From an uncultured Pelagibacteraceae bacterium (GTDB lineage Bacteria > Pseudomonadota > Alphaproteobacteria > Pelagibacterales > AG-422-B15), in the NCBI GenBank assembly GCA_902565955.1, contig CACFGR010000004.1, forward strand, positions 1-40,222: 40,222 nucleotides of DNA, given 5' to 3'. This document shows positions 1-9,069 of this stretch, in pieces; within the stretch, counting starts at the first letter, position 1, and every line of letters starts with the position of its first letter. The notes beneath the pieces are model-generated. The model saw only the letters and a list, made by a program, of their open reading frames with translations, did no database searches and was not told the origin of the DNA. The position numbers were made by a program, and so were the translations under genes.

Positions 1-1481
1 CACAAGCGGCTAATAAAACTATAGGACAAGGGGGCTTTCAAGAAGTAGAACAAATGGCATTGTTTAAAGATATGGTTTGCTATCAGGAGGAAGTGAGAGA
101 TCCTACTAGAGTTGCAGAAGTACTAAATCGAGTAATTTCAAAAGCATTTAAAGGTTCCGCGCCAGCACAAATAAATATTCCTCGCGACATGTGGACACAA
201 ATTATAGATATCGAGTTGCCGCCAATAATAAAATTTGAGAGACCATCTGGAGGAAGCGAAGCAATAAAAGAAGCAGCACAACTTCTATCTGATGCTGACT
301 TCCCAGTAATATTATCAGGAGCTGGGGTGATCTTAGCTGATGCAATCAATGACTGCAAAGCTTTAGCTGAAAAATTAGATTCACCTGTTGCTTCAGGCTA
401 TCAACATAATGATAGTTTTCCAGGTAGTCATCCACTTGCAGTGGGGCCTTTAGGTTATAACGGCTCAAAAGCTGCTATGGAGTTAATTTCTAAAGCAGAT
501 GTTGTTCTTGCATTAGGGACTAGACTCAACCCATTTTCAACATTGCCTGGTTACGGAATAGATTATTGGCCAAAAGATGCAGCTATTATTCAGGTCGATA
601 TTAATTCTGATAGAATTGGATTAACAAAAAAAGTTTCAGTAGGTATATGCGGTGATGCAAAACAAGTTGCTCAGCAATTATTAAATAGCCTTTCTCCTGA
701 AGCGGGGAACAAAAATAGAGATGAGAGGAAAGCTCTAATTCATCAAACTAAATCTGCTTGGTTACAAACATTGAGTAGTATGGACCATGAAGATGACGAT
801 CCTGGAACATCATGGAATGAGGAAGCTAGAGTCAGGGATGCAGATCGCATGTCCCCTCGCATGGCTTGGAGGGCAATACAGAATGGCTTGCCAAAAAATG
901 CAATAATTTCATCCGACATAGGCAATAACTGTGCAATCGGGAATGCTTATCCAACATTTGAAGAAGGTAGAAAATATTTAGCTCCTGGTCTTTTTGGGCC
1001 TTGCGGTTATGGCTTCCCTTCAGTTTTAGGAGCTAAAATAGGCTGTCCAAATATTCCTGTTGTTGGTTTCGCTGGAGATGGGGCTTTTGGCATAAGCATG
1101 AATGAAATGACGTCTTGCGCTAGGGAAGAATGGCCTGCAATTACAATGGTGATATTTAGAAACTATCAGTGGGGCGCCGAAAAAAGAAATTCGATATTAT
1201 GGTATGACAATAATTTCGTTGGTACCGAACTAGATCCAGAATTAAGCTACGCAAAAGTTGCAGAAGGCTGTGGATTGAAGGGTGTTATAGTTAAAACCAT
1301 GGACGAGCTGACAAATTCACTCAGAACTGCGTGTGAAGAACAGTCAAACGGAGTTACAACTTTTATTGAAGTTATTTTAAATCAAGAACTTGGGGAACCT
1401 TTCAGACGAGATGCAATGAAAAAACCAGTTGAAGTTGCAGGCATCAATCCTGATGATATGAGCCAAGAGCAGCACGGTTAA
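1..1481 (+). CDS. xsc: sulfoacetaldehyde acetyltransferase (Xsc), 5'-truncated by window edge
   Basis: Frame is open upstream of the annotated M at 54 (QAANKTIGQGGFQEVEQMALFKDMVCYQEEVRDP...); ThDP-enzyme family with Xsc-characteristic N-terminal region; ends TAA 1479-1481. Confidence 0.9.
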   Translation, partial: QAANKTIGQGGFQEVEQMALFKDMVCYQEEVRDPTRVAEVLNRVISKAFKGSAPAQINIPRDMWTQIIDIELPPIIKFERPSGGSEAIKEAAQLLSDADFPVILSGAGVILADAINDCKALAEKLDSPVASGYQHNDSFPGSHPLAVGPLGYNGSKAAMELISKADVVLALGTRLNPFSTLPGYGIDYWPKDAAIIQVDINSDRIGLTKKVSVGICGDAKQVAQQLLNSLSPEAGNKNRDERKALIHQTKSAWLQTLSSMDHEDDDPGTSWNEEARVRDADRMSPRMAWRAIQNGLPKNAIISSDIGNNCAIGNAYPTFEEGRKYLAPGLFGPCGYGFPSVLGAKIGCPNIPVVGFAGDGAFGISMNEMTSCAREEWPAITMVIFRNYQWGAEKRNSILWYDNNFVGTELDPELSYAKVAEGCGLKGVIVKTMDELTNSLRTACEEQSNGVTTFIEVILNQELGEPFRRDAMKKPVEVAGINPDDMSQEQHG

Positions 1482-2098
1482 ACTCTTTGAAGAGTGTGCA
1501 TTCGCGACCTTGCACTATCTTTGTGGTTAGGCAAAGCAATAAAAGGTTTTGATAATTTGATATAATTGTACTCATTCGATCTTTTCTCTAATTCACTCTT
1601 AAATCCAAGTTTTGAGAAAATTTTTTCTGAAATAGAGAGTATGAGATAACCACCAGGCTTTGTTAATCTAATTAACTCCCTTATTGATGACGGCCCTACA
1701 TGACCTGACGTCAAAACACCTGTGCATATAACTAAATCAAATTGATTTCCTTTTAAACTTGTTTTTTTGCTTAACGACTCGCAAACTAGTTTTTTATATA
1801 TTTTTTTAGAGCGAGCTACTCTTAACATATCTTTTGAATAATCTATCCCTACTATATTATTGTAACGAAGAGCTTTCAAAACTTCAGCGACATAACCAGT
1901 ACCACACCCTGCATCAAGAATTTTTGAGCCCTTCTTTACAGTTATATACTTTTCTAGAATCTGTTTAACTTTACTTGGGTAAGCGTAGCCCCAGTCTTTT
2001 AGGTCACTGTCATAACCGTCAGCCCATTCCCTATAATGTTTTTTTAGGCTGGTTGAATTCTTTTCCTTATAAACAATGTTTAGCCATTTTTTACCCAT
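1478..2098 (-). CDS. class I SAM-dependent methyltransferase (METTL27/Williams-Beuren-like)
   Basis: ILDAGCGTGYVAEVL SAM-binding motif I; YREWADGYDSDLKDWGYAYP N-terminal motif. Confidence 0.75.
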   Translation of the reverse strand: MGKKWLNIVYKEKNSTSLKKHYREWADGYDSDLKDWGYAYPSKVKQILEKYITVKKGSKILDAGCGTGYVAEVLKALRYNNIVGIDYSKDMLRVARSKKIYKKLVCESLSKKTSLKGNQFDLVICTGVLTSGHVGPSSIRELIRLTKPGGYLILSISEKIFSKLGFKSELEKRSNEYNYIKLSKPFIALPNHKDSARSRMHTLQRV

Positions 2099-2153
2099 AA
2101 TGAGCGCTTTCCTCTTTTTAATATTTAATAAATAGTATAAAAATTAGTCATAT

Positions 2154-3269
2154 ATGTTGATCGGTGTTCCTAAAGAAATTAAGCCGCAAGAAAATAGAGT
2201 AGGCCTAACTCCTGAAAGTGTAAAGGAACTTATTGATGATGGCAATGAAGTAATCATTGAAAGAACAGCCGGTCAAGGGTCAGGTTTTGACGATCAAAAT
2301 TATAACGATGTTGGGGCAACAGTTTTTGAAAATGCGCAAGATATTTTCGACCGCGCTGAGTTGATCATCAAAGTTAAAGAACCTCAAGATAATGAAATAA
2401 AAAAATTAAAAGATGGTCAACTGCTATTCACATATTTGCACCTTGCCGCAAGTAAAGCATTGACAGAAGGATTAATGAATTCTGGCGCAACATGTATAGC
2501 TTACGAGACTATAACCGATAACAACGGAAGGCTTCCATTACTCGCTCCTATGAGTGAAGTAGCCGGCAGAATTTCAATACAAGCAGGAGCCAGAGCTCTT
2601 GAAATGACAAACAAAGGAAGAGGCGTGTTATTATCTGGCGCAACAGGAGCACCGCCAGCTAAAGTTGTAATTATTGGATGTGGAGTAGTAGGGTTTAATG
2701 CCGCCCTTATTGCTCATGGAATGAAATCAAATGTAACGCTTATTGATCAATCTGAAGCAAGGCTAAATGAATTAAAAAATTATTTTAATGATGAAGTCAA
2801 TACATCAATATCAACGCCTGAAACTATAGCCGAAGAAGTTAAAAATTGTGACTTGCTAATAGGAGGTGTGCTGATCCCAGGTTCTAGTGCACCAAAATTA
2901 GTATCGGATGAACTAGTTTCTAAAATGAAAAAAGGGGCAGCCATCGTGGATGTCGCAATAGATCAAGGTGGGTGCATTGAAACCAGCAAGCCTACTACTC
3001 ACGCAGACCCAGTTTATATTAAACATGATGTGGTACATTACTGTGTAACCAATATGCCTGGATGCGTTCCCCGTACATCTACCATCTCTCTAAATCAAGC
3101 TACACTTCCGTTCGTAAAAAAATTAGCGAGAGAAGGGTTAAAAAAAGCATTATCAGATGACAGGAATTTTATGAATGGACTAAATGTTATAAAAAATAAA
3201 TGCACCCAAGCAGATGTGGCAAGAGATCTGAACATTGCTTTTACAAACCCTGAAGATTTAGTTGCTTAA
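2154..3269 (+). CDS. ald: alanine dehydrogenase
   Basis: MLIGVPKEIKPQENRVGLTPESV...; GATGAPPAKVVIIGCGVVGFNAA NAD-binding; NMPGCVPRTSTISLNQATLP. Confidence 0.93.
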   Translation: MLIGVPKEIKPQENRVGLTPESVKELIDDGNEVIIERTAGQGSGFDDQNYNDVGATVFENAQDIFDRAELIIKVKEPQDNEIKKLKDGQLLFTYLHLAASKALTEGLMNSGATCIAYETITDNNGRLPLLAPMSEVAGRISIQAGARALEMTNKGRGVLLSGATGAPPAKVVIIGCGVVGFNAALIAHGMKSNVTLIDQSEARLNELKNYFNDEVNTSISTPETIAEEVKNCDLLIGGVLIPGSSAPKLVSDELVSKMKKGAAIVDVAIDQGGCIETSKPTTHADPVYIKHDVVHYCVTNMPGCVPRTSTISLNQATLPFVKKLAREGLKKALSDDRNFMNGLNVIKNKCTQADVARDLNIAFTNPEDLVA

Positions 3270-4312
3270 ATACTTTTTGCGGCCTTTGACAGGTTTTTTA
3301 ATTTAAGCATTGCCATATCTCTACTTAAATATCCAAGACCACAATCAGGAGCTGCTATAAGTCTCTCTTTATCAATATGGTTTAGACAGGACAGCAATCT
3401 ATCCCTTATCACATCAATTTCTTCTACTTCACTTGAGGCAACCTTTATTAACCCAAATATTATTTTTTTTGATTTATACAACTCAAGTAGTTTTAAATCA
3501 TTGTGTCTATGAGCATCTTCAATAGATATGGTATCAATCAGACTATTCTCTAAGGCATCTGCAATCTCAAAATAACTTATTAACGGCGCTTTAGGATAAT
3601 CATCTGCATCAATTTTATCTGGATATCCACAACATATATGCGTTATCTTTTCACAGTCTGTAACTCCATGAAAACATCTTTCAAGATTATCTATTCCAAA
3701 TTCGATTGCCTCTTTTGATTTTCTTGCAAATAAAGGTTCGTCTACTTGTATATATTTACATCCAGAATTGACTAATGACTTTATTTCTTTATTTATTGCC
3801 TCCCCTAAATCTACTCCTAACATTTTATGATCATTATAAAATTCATCAGCAATCGTATCTGTGATAGTCAATGGTCCAGGTATTGTAACTTTAATAGGTT
3901 TTTTTGATATTGACCGATTAATTTCATATTCTTTATTTAAAAACGACCCAATAAATTCAACTTTATTTGTGATTGTTGGAAGCCAACAATCATAATTACC
4001 TGTTCTCGCTGTTTTCTTTGTTAACTTTTCAAAATCGATTCCACCGAGATGCCTGCAGTGATAATGAATATAATTTTCTCGTCTCACTTCACCGTCTGTA
4101 ATAATATCAATCCCACACTCAATTTGATCTTTAATAATACTCTCTGAGGCAAGTTTTATTTGGACCTCATATTCTTCTCCCATTTTTAGTTTTGCCTGTT
4201 CCCACTTAGATGTTGGGTATTCAGCATCTGTTCCTTTCTCATCTTTGAACCAATCAGGTAAAGTTAAGAAATCCGGCTTAGGGTAGGAACCAATTGTAGT
4301 TGTTAAAATCAT
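3266..4312 (-). CDS. short MetE C-terminal-domain (core MetE-like) methyltransferase, 348 aa
   Basis: Cobalamin-independent Met synthase C-domain features: TITGSYPKP-like start, VTIPGPLTITDT, QVDEPLFA, putative Zn ligands H-C (HICCGYP), E (SIEDAH), C (APDCGLG); lacks the MetE N-terminal domain. Confidence 0.75.
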   Translation of the reverse strand: MILTTTIGSYPKPDFLTLPDWFKDEKGTDAEYPTSKWEQAKLKMGEEYEVQIKLASESIIKDQIECGIDIITDGEVRRENYIHYHCRHLGGIDFEKLTKKTARTGNYDCWLPTITNKVEFIGSFLNKEYEINRSISKKPIKVTIPGPLTITDTIADEFYNDHKMLGVDLGEAINKEIKSLVNSGCKYIQVDEPLFARKSKEAIEFGIDNLERCFHGVTDCEKITHICCGYPDKIDADDYPKAPLISYFEIADALENSLIDTISIEDAHRHNDLKLLELYKSKKIIFGLIKVASSEVEEIDVIRDRLLSCLNHIDKERLIAAPDCGLGYLSRDMAMLKLKNLSKAAKSI

Positions 4313-4390
4313 ACAAAAAGTCTATTTAAAACAATAATTTAGCCAAGAAATAACTGAACTAAAAAACAAAAATAATAATCATTTTTATCA

Positions 4391-4417
4391 ATACTTTATA
4401 GGATAAATCTAAAGTAT
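4391..4417. promoter_or_regulatory. perfect 8-bp inverted repeat ATACTTTA-N11-TAAAGTAT in divergent promoter region
   Basis: Read directly; in the 271-nt spacer between core-MetE-like (-) and the ABC binding protein (+). Confidence 0.4.
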
Positions 4418-4583
4418 CTATTTATGATTAATTTTTATGTATATTTATCATGTATTTAGATAAAGATCCATTTAAAGAAAATTTATTAACTTATTAAATT
4501 TATTTAACTTTGTTCTTTACAGCTACCTCTATATGTATGAAAATTTTTATCAATTAAACAAATAAATTAAATGAGGAGTAGCC

Positions 4584-5729
4584 GTGAAGAAAATTAATAA
4601 AACTCTTAAGGCTGCAAAAGTTTCAAGAAGATCAGTCCTGAAAGGTGCAGCTGCAACTGGTGCAGCAGCAGCTATTGGGCCTTGGTATATTCCAAACGCT
4701 TTTGCTGCTCCCGTTGTTAATGTTTTAATGTGGGGCGAATATTTGCCGGACTCAGTAGTTGCAGATTTCAAAGCAAAAACTGGAATTACTGTTAACCATA
4801 CTAAAATAGGTGATAACGGTGAAATTATATCAAAAATGAAAGCTGGTGGTGGAGCCGGTTATGACCTTGCAAGTCCAACAAACATGAGAGCTTTGCAATG
4901 GGCTGACCTTGGCGTACTTGCCCCATTTGATATGAATCGAATAAACACAAGCGCTGTTAACCCAGGAATGCTAGCTGTTGGTGAGCGTGACTGGAATTTT
5001 GGTGGAAAAGGATCTCACTGGGTACCACAACTTTGGGGTACTGAGTCAATTTCTTGGAGAACCGACAAATGGCAACCCGATGGACTTCCAAGCTTTGGAG
5101 ATATTTGGGAGCCTAATCCTGGAATAGATGGCGCATTCATGATGGGTAGAACATACTCAATGATGACTGGATGTGGTATTTGGATGCATCATCAAGGCAA
5201 AATGGATTTCTGGTCTTCGTATAACGATGAAGATACAATGAGAAAGAATTGGGAAACAATTACTGACTATTGTATTTCAAAAAAAGGAAATCTTGTTAAA
5301 TTTTGGTCTGGTGCCGATCCTCAGAAACAAGGGTTCACATCTGATGGTGTTGTCGTTGGACAAACTTGGGATGGCCCTATAGCAGCAATGATGAAAGCTG
5401 GAGAACCAGTTGCGTACCAAACTACTGATGAGGGTGCGTTGGCATGGATCGACGGTATAACAATGTCTGCAAAAGCAGAAAACATTGATGAAGCTTATGA
5501 GTTAATCAATTACAGTTTTACACCAGAAGTAGGCGGTCAAACTGTGAATGAAATCGGTTATAACTCAGCTGTTAATGGAGCTTCAGACCATTACTCAGAT
5601 GAAACTAAAGCTTTAGCAAAAGCAATATACCCGGGGGATACTTCGACCAAGTTAAATCCTTGGCCACCAGAACCGCCATGGTATGCTGATGCAAGAGCTG
5701 AATACGCTAACAAATTTGAAACAGCGTAA
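4584..5729 (+). CDS. polyamine-type ABC transporter substrate-binding protein with Tat signal peptide
   Basis: GTG start with GAGGAG SD; SRRSVLKGAAATGAAAAIGPWYIPNAFA Tat-like signal; PotD/PotF-like NVLMWGEYLPDSVVADFKAKTGI. Confidence 0.85.
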   Translation: MKKINKTLKAAKVSRRSVLKGAAATGAAAAIGPWYIPNAFAAPVVNVLMWGEYLPDSVVADFKAKTGITVNHTKIGDNGEIISKMKAGGGAGYDLASPTNMRALQWADLGVLAPFDMNRINTSAVNPGMLAVGERDWNFGGKGSHWVPQLWGTESISWRTDKWQPDGLPSFGDIWEPNPGIDGAFMMGRTYSMMTGCGIWMHHQGKMDFWSSYNDEDTMRKNWETITDYCISKKGNLVKFWSGADPQKQGFTSDGVVVGQTWDGPIAAMMKAGEPVAYQTTDEGALAWIDGITMSAKAENIDEAYELINYSFTPEVGGQTVNEIGYNSAVNGASDHYSDETKALAKAIYPGDTSTKLNPWPPEPPWYADARAEYANKFETA

Positions 5730-5752
5730 TTAGTTCTCTAGGATTAGTTATT

Positions 5753-5787
5753 AAAAGCGCCCAAGGCATTGTCTTGGGCGTTTTTAT
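5753..5787 (+). terminator. Rho-independent terminator between binding-protein and ATPase genes
   Basis: CGCCCAAG (5758-5765) / CTTGGGCG (5773-5780), 7-nt loop, followed by TTTTT and preceded by AAAA. Confidence 0.92.
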
Positions 5788-5827
5788 TGAATCGTGTTTT
5801 TCAGTTAAATCATTATAATTTGTATCA

Positions 5828-6925
5828 ATGAGCGCAGATGTAGAGTTAAGTGATGTTTCAGTAACATTTGGCAGTTTTTATGCCGCCAAGAATGTCAATG
5901 TAAAAGTAAATGGAGGTGAGTTCTTCAGCTTCTTAGGACCTTCAGGCTGTGGAAAGACTACTCTGTTAAGGGCTATATCTGGATTTCAAGAACCTTCTGA
6001 AGGTAAAGTGCTTATTGACAATAAAGATATGTCTGGAATTGGTCCAAATAAAAGACCAACCGCGTTAATATTCCAAAACTTAGCTCTGTTTCCTCTCATG
6101 AGTGTATCAGAAAATATTGCATTTTCCCTTGAAGTAAGGGGCGTATCAAAAGAAGAAAGAAAAAAAAGAGCGGATGAACTTTTGGAATTGATAGCCTTAG
6201 AGGGGCAAGGAGATAAAAAAGTTCATCAACTCTCTGGAGGTCAAAAACAAAGAGTAGCCATTGCAAGAGCTTTAGCTGTTGAGCCAAAAGTTCTTCTTTT
6301 AGATGAACCATTGTCTGCCTTGGATTTAAAACTTCGTCAAAGAATGAGAACCGAACTTAGAGAAATACAAAAAAGAGTAAACATTACATTCATTTATATA
6401 ACGCACGATCAAGGAGAAGCCCTAACAATGTCTGATCGAATAGCGGTCATGAATGAAGGAGAGCTAGAGCAAATTGGAAAATGCGACGAAGTTTATAACA
6501 ATCCATTAACACCATTTGTTGCAACATTCGTTGGTGAGAATAATCCTTTATATGGAAAAGTTACAGGTATTGAGGGAGATAAAGCTAAAATTGAAACTGC
6601 TGATGGGCAATATTTAGCAACGATGAATGAAAGCAAAAAGTTAAATATTGGAGATGAGTCAATTGCATTTGTTAGACCTGAGTCTTTGTTTATACCAAGA
6701 GATAGCGACAACTTTGATAATAAAATTGATGTGAATATTGAAAGTTTTGAATTTGAAGGTAATTTAAAAAATTTTTACGCAAGCCTTAAATCGGGAGCAA
6801 AAATTAAATTTTCAGTACCAAACGCCATAGATACATCCTCTATAACTTCAGGATCGTCAATCGTGCTGGGTTTTGAATCTTCAAAATCAGTAATATTACC
6901 TAAAGCATCTCTAGCTATAGATTAA
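5828..6925 (+). CDS. polyamine-type ABC transporter ATP-binding protein (PotA-like)
   Basis: Walker A GPSGCGKTT, LSGGQKQR, LLLDEPLSALD; C-terminal TOBE-like region. Confidence 0.9.
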   Translation: MSADVELSDVSVTFGSFYAAKNVNVKVNGGEFFSFLGPSGCGKTTLLRAISGFQEPSEGKVLIDNKDMSGIGPNKRPTALIFQNLALFPLMSVSENIAFSLEVRGVSKEERKKRADELLELIALEGQGDKKVHQLSGGQKQRVAIARALAVEPKVLLLDEPLSALDLKLRQRMRTELREIQKRVNITFIYITHDQGEALTMSDRIAVMNEGELEQIGKCDEVYNNPLTPFVATFVGENNPLYGKVTGIEGDKAKIETADGQYLATMNESKKLNIGDESIAFVRPESLFIPRDSDNFDNKIDVNIESFEFEGNLKNFYASLKSGAKIKFSVPNAIDTSSITSGSSIVLGFESSKSVILPKASLAID

Positions 6926-6928
6926 GTC

Positions 6929-7858
6929 ATGAACAATTTTTTATTTACTCAACCATTTTTTAAGAAAAACGGTAAGGCAGTTGCGATATATTTTTTAGTA
7001 GCAATAATATTTTGGTTTGTTTTCTTAGTTATAATTCCACAATTTTATATGTTGGATTTATCATTTAGAACCAACGTCCCCCCTTTAGCAAGAGGTGGAC
7101 CTGAAGATTATTATACTTTTGAACACTATAGCCACTTTATATTTGGATCTAAGACAGCTACTGATGCTTTTAACTTTGTTGATTTAGGTGTATTTGGAAG
7201 AACTATTTTTGTTTCAATGCTTGTCACAATTGCAAATCTACTATTTTGCTATCCAATAGCATTTTATATAGCGAAAATTGCAAACCCTAGTACCGCTAGA
7301 CTTCTTATTGTTTCTCTGATTATTCCTTTCTGGATTAATGAATTGCTTAGATCATTCGCATTGAGGATTTTGTTTGCAAACGAGGGTGTAATTAACAATT
7401 TCTTGACTGGGGTTGGAATACTTGATCAAGGAATCCTATTTATCACTTATGATATCGGTTTATATACCGGCTTAATATACGCCTATATTTTGCTGATGAT
7501 GTTCCCTCTCTATAATGCAATCGAAAGTTTGGACATTAATCAAATCGAGGCAGCAAAAGATTTAGGTTCCTCATCTTTTAGAACGCATTGGAGAATAGTT
7601 ATTCCTCATGCTAAACCAGGCATTGTATCTGGCTGTACAATGGTTTTTATGTTAACTGTTGGAGCACTAGCAACGCCAGTTGTTTTAAGTAGCCCTAATA
7701 CTTTATGGTTTCCTCAATTGATATATCAATGGTTTAATATGAATGACAACTGGTCACGAGGATCAGCTTATTCAATCATTTTGTTAATTGTTTCTGTTAT
7801 TTTCGTACTCACAATGATGCGAATATTTAAAGTTAGGATTGGAGAAATTATTAAGTGA
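6929..7858 (+). CDS. ABC transporter permease (PotB-like)
   Basis: Multi-TM; EAA loop-like EAAKDLGSSSFRTHWRIVIPHAKPGIVSG. Confidence 0.88.
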   Translation: MNNFLFTQPFFKKNGKAVAIYFLVAIIFWFVFLVIIPQFYMLDLSFRTNVPPLARGGPEDYYTFEHYSHFIFGSKTATDAFNFVDLGVFGRTIFVSMLVTIANLLFCYPIAFYIAKIANPSTARLLIVSLIIPFWINELLRSFALRILFANEGVINNFLTGVGILDQGILFITYDIGLYTGLIYAYILLMMFPLYNAIESLDINQIEAAKDLGSSSFRTHWRIVIPHAKPGIVSGCTMVFMLTVGALATPVVLSSPNTLWFPQLIYQWFNMNDNWSRGSAYSIILLIVSVIFVLTMMRIFKVRIGEIIK

Positions 7859-9063
7859 GACCGAGCTATTTTATAAATTTCATGATGGGAATATATATTT
7901 TTATATTTTTTGCATACTTATTTGGGCCTTTAATCATCATGAGCATTACAGCATTCAACTCTGCAGAATTTCCCTCGATCACACCTTGGGAATGTTTTAG
8001 TTTTAGATGGTTTAATGAAGGTAAAATTGCTTACGATGGACAACATCTGGCAGGGCTTTTATCTGACTGGAGACTTCACGATGGTATTATTAGCAGTTTG
8101 ATTATAGGAGCAGGAGTTGTAACTCTCTCCGTACCAATTGGAATGGCCGCAGCAATAGTATTAACTCAAGTGCGTTCGCAATTGAGGGATATTTATTACT
8201 CAATTTCGATTATGCCCGTTTTATTTCCTGGTGTGATAATTGGTATTTCAACAGTCGTTTTATGGGACCGTATAGCAGGCTTAGGAGGAGAAGGGTTCAT
8301 TGCAGATATTGGAAGAAACGGAATATTTCTAACAATTTTGGCTCAAACCTGTTTTATATCTACTTATTGTTTTTTAATATTTGTTGCAAGACTTCAAAGA
8401 TTTGATCAGACTCAAGAAGAGGCAGCTTTAGACCTTGGAGCGTCGCAAACTCAAGTATTTTTTAAAATTTTAGTTCCTTATTTAAGCCCCGCAATAGCAT
8501 CGGCTGCAGTAATTGCTTTTTTATTTTCATTTGAAAATTATAACACGACTGTATTTAGCATTTTATCGGATCAAACATTAACAACTGTAATTGCATCAAA
8601 AGTAAGGCTGGGAATAAGTCCTGCATTGAGTGCATTAGCTTTAACAATAATAGCGTTAACTATTATAGCTGCAGTTACCTACGAGGTTTTACGAAGAAGA
8701 GCAGAAAAACGATATGCAGAGTCACAGGAAAAGTTTGTAAAAGAAAAAGCGGCAGACAATAGAATTAATAAAAAATATAAAGTTGGTTTTAAAATTCCAA
8801 AGGGAATTACCGCTATATTGTTAATAGTGGTCTTTGTTACCTACGGAGCTACCCAAATAGTGAAAAATGATCTATACGGACAATCATGTATTGATGCTGC
8901 TGATAAGGAGAAAAAATCCAAATTTCTTGAACAATTGCAAACTTTAGAGTCTAATGAACTTACTGATGAAGAGCTTTCTGGAGGATCCTTAGGTGGCAAT
9001 CAGGATTACGGAGATATATTTGGAGACCCATCATTATTCCAAGATTTTGGAGGATTTGATTAA
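7855..9063 (+). CDS. ABC transporter permease (PotC-like) with C-terminal extension
   Basis: GTG start overlapping upstream TGA; EAALDLGASQTQVFFKILVPYLSPAI; extra C-terminal TM plus acidic/Gly-rich tail. Confidence 0.86.
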   Translation: MRPSYFINFMMGIYIFIFFAYLFGPLIIMSITAFNSAEFPSITPWECFSFRWFNEGKIAYDGQHLAGLLSDWRLHDGIISSLIIGAGVVTLSVPIGMAAAIVLTQVRSQLRDIYYSISIMPVLFPGVIIGISTVVLWDRIAGLGGEGFIADIGRNGIFLTILAQTCFISTYCFLIFVARLQRFDQTQEEAALDLGASQTQVFFKILVPYLSPAIASAAVIAFLFSFENYNTTVFSILSDQTLTTVIASKVRLGISPALSALALTIIALTIIAAVTYEVLRRRAEKRYAESQEKFVKEKAADNRINKKYKVGFKIPKGITAILLIVVFVTYGATQIVKNDLYGQSCIDAADKEKKSKFLEQLQTLESNELTDEELSGGSLGGNQDYGDIFGDPSLFQDFGGFD

Positions 9064-9069
9064 TAGATT

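Noticed and set aside
4313-4583. Possible riboswitch in the 271-nt intergenic region (SAM/glycine type) or tRNA
   Set aside because: No recognizable conserved riboswitch core or tRNA T-loop in either orientation by eye; an Infernal/Rfam scan would be decisive.
4550-4771. 73-aa antisense ORF opposite the start of the binding-protein gene
   Set aside because: Shadow of the Ala-rich Tat signal sequence; no independent support.
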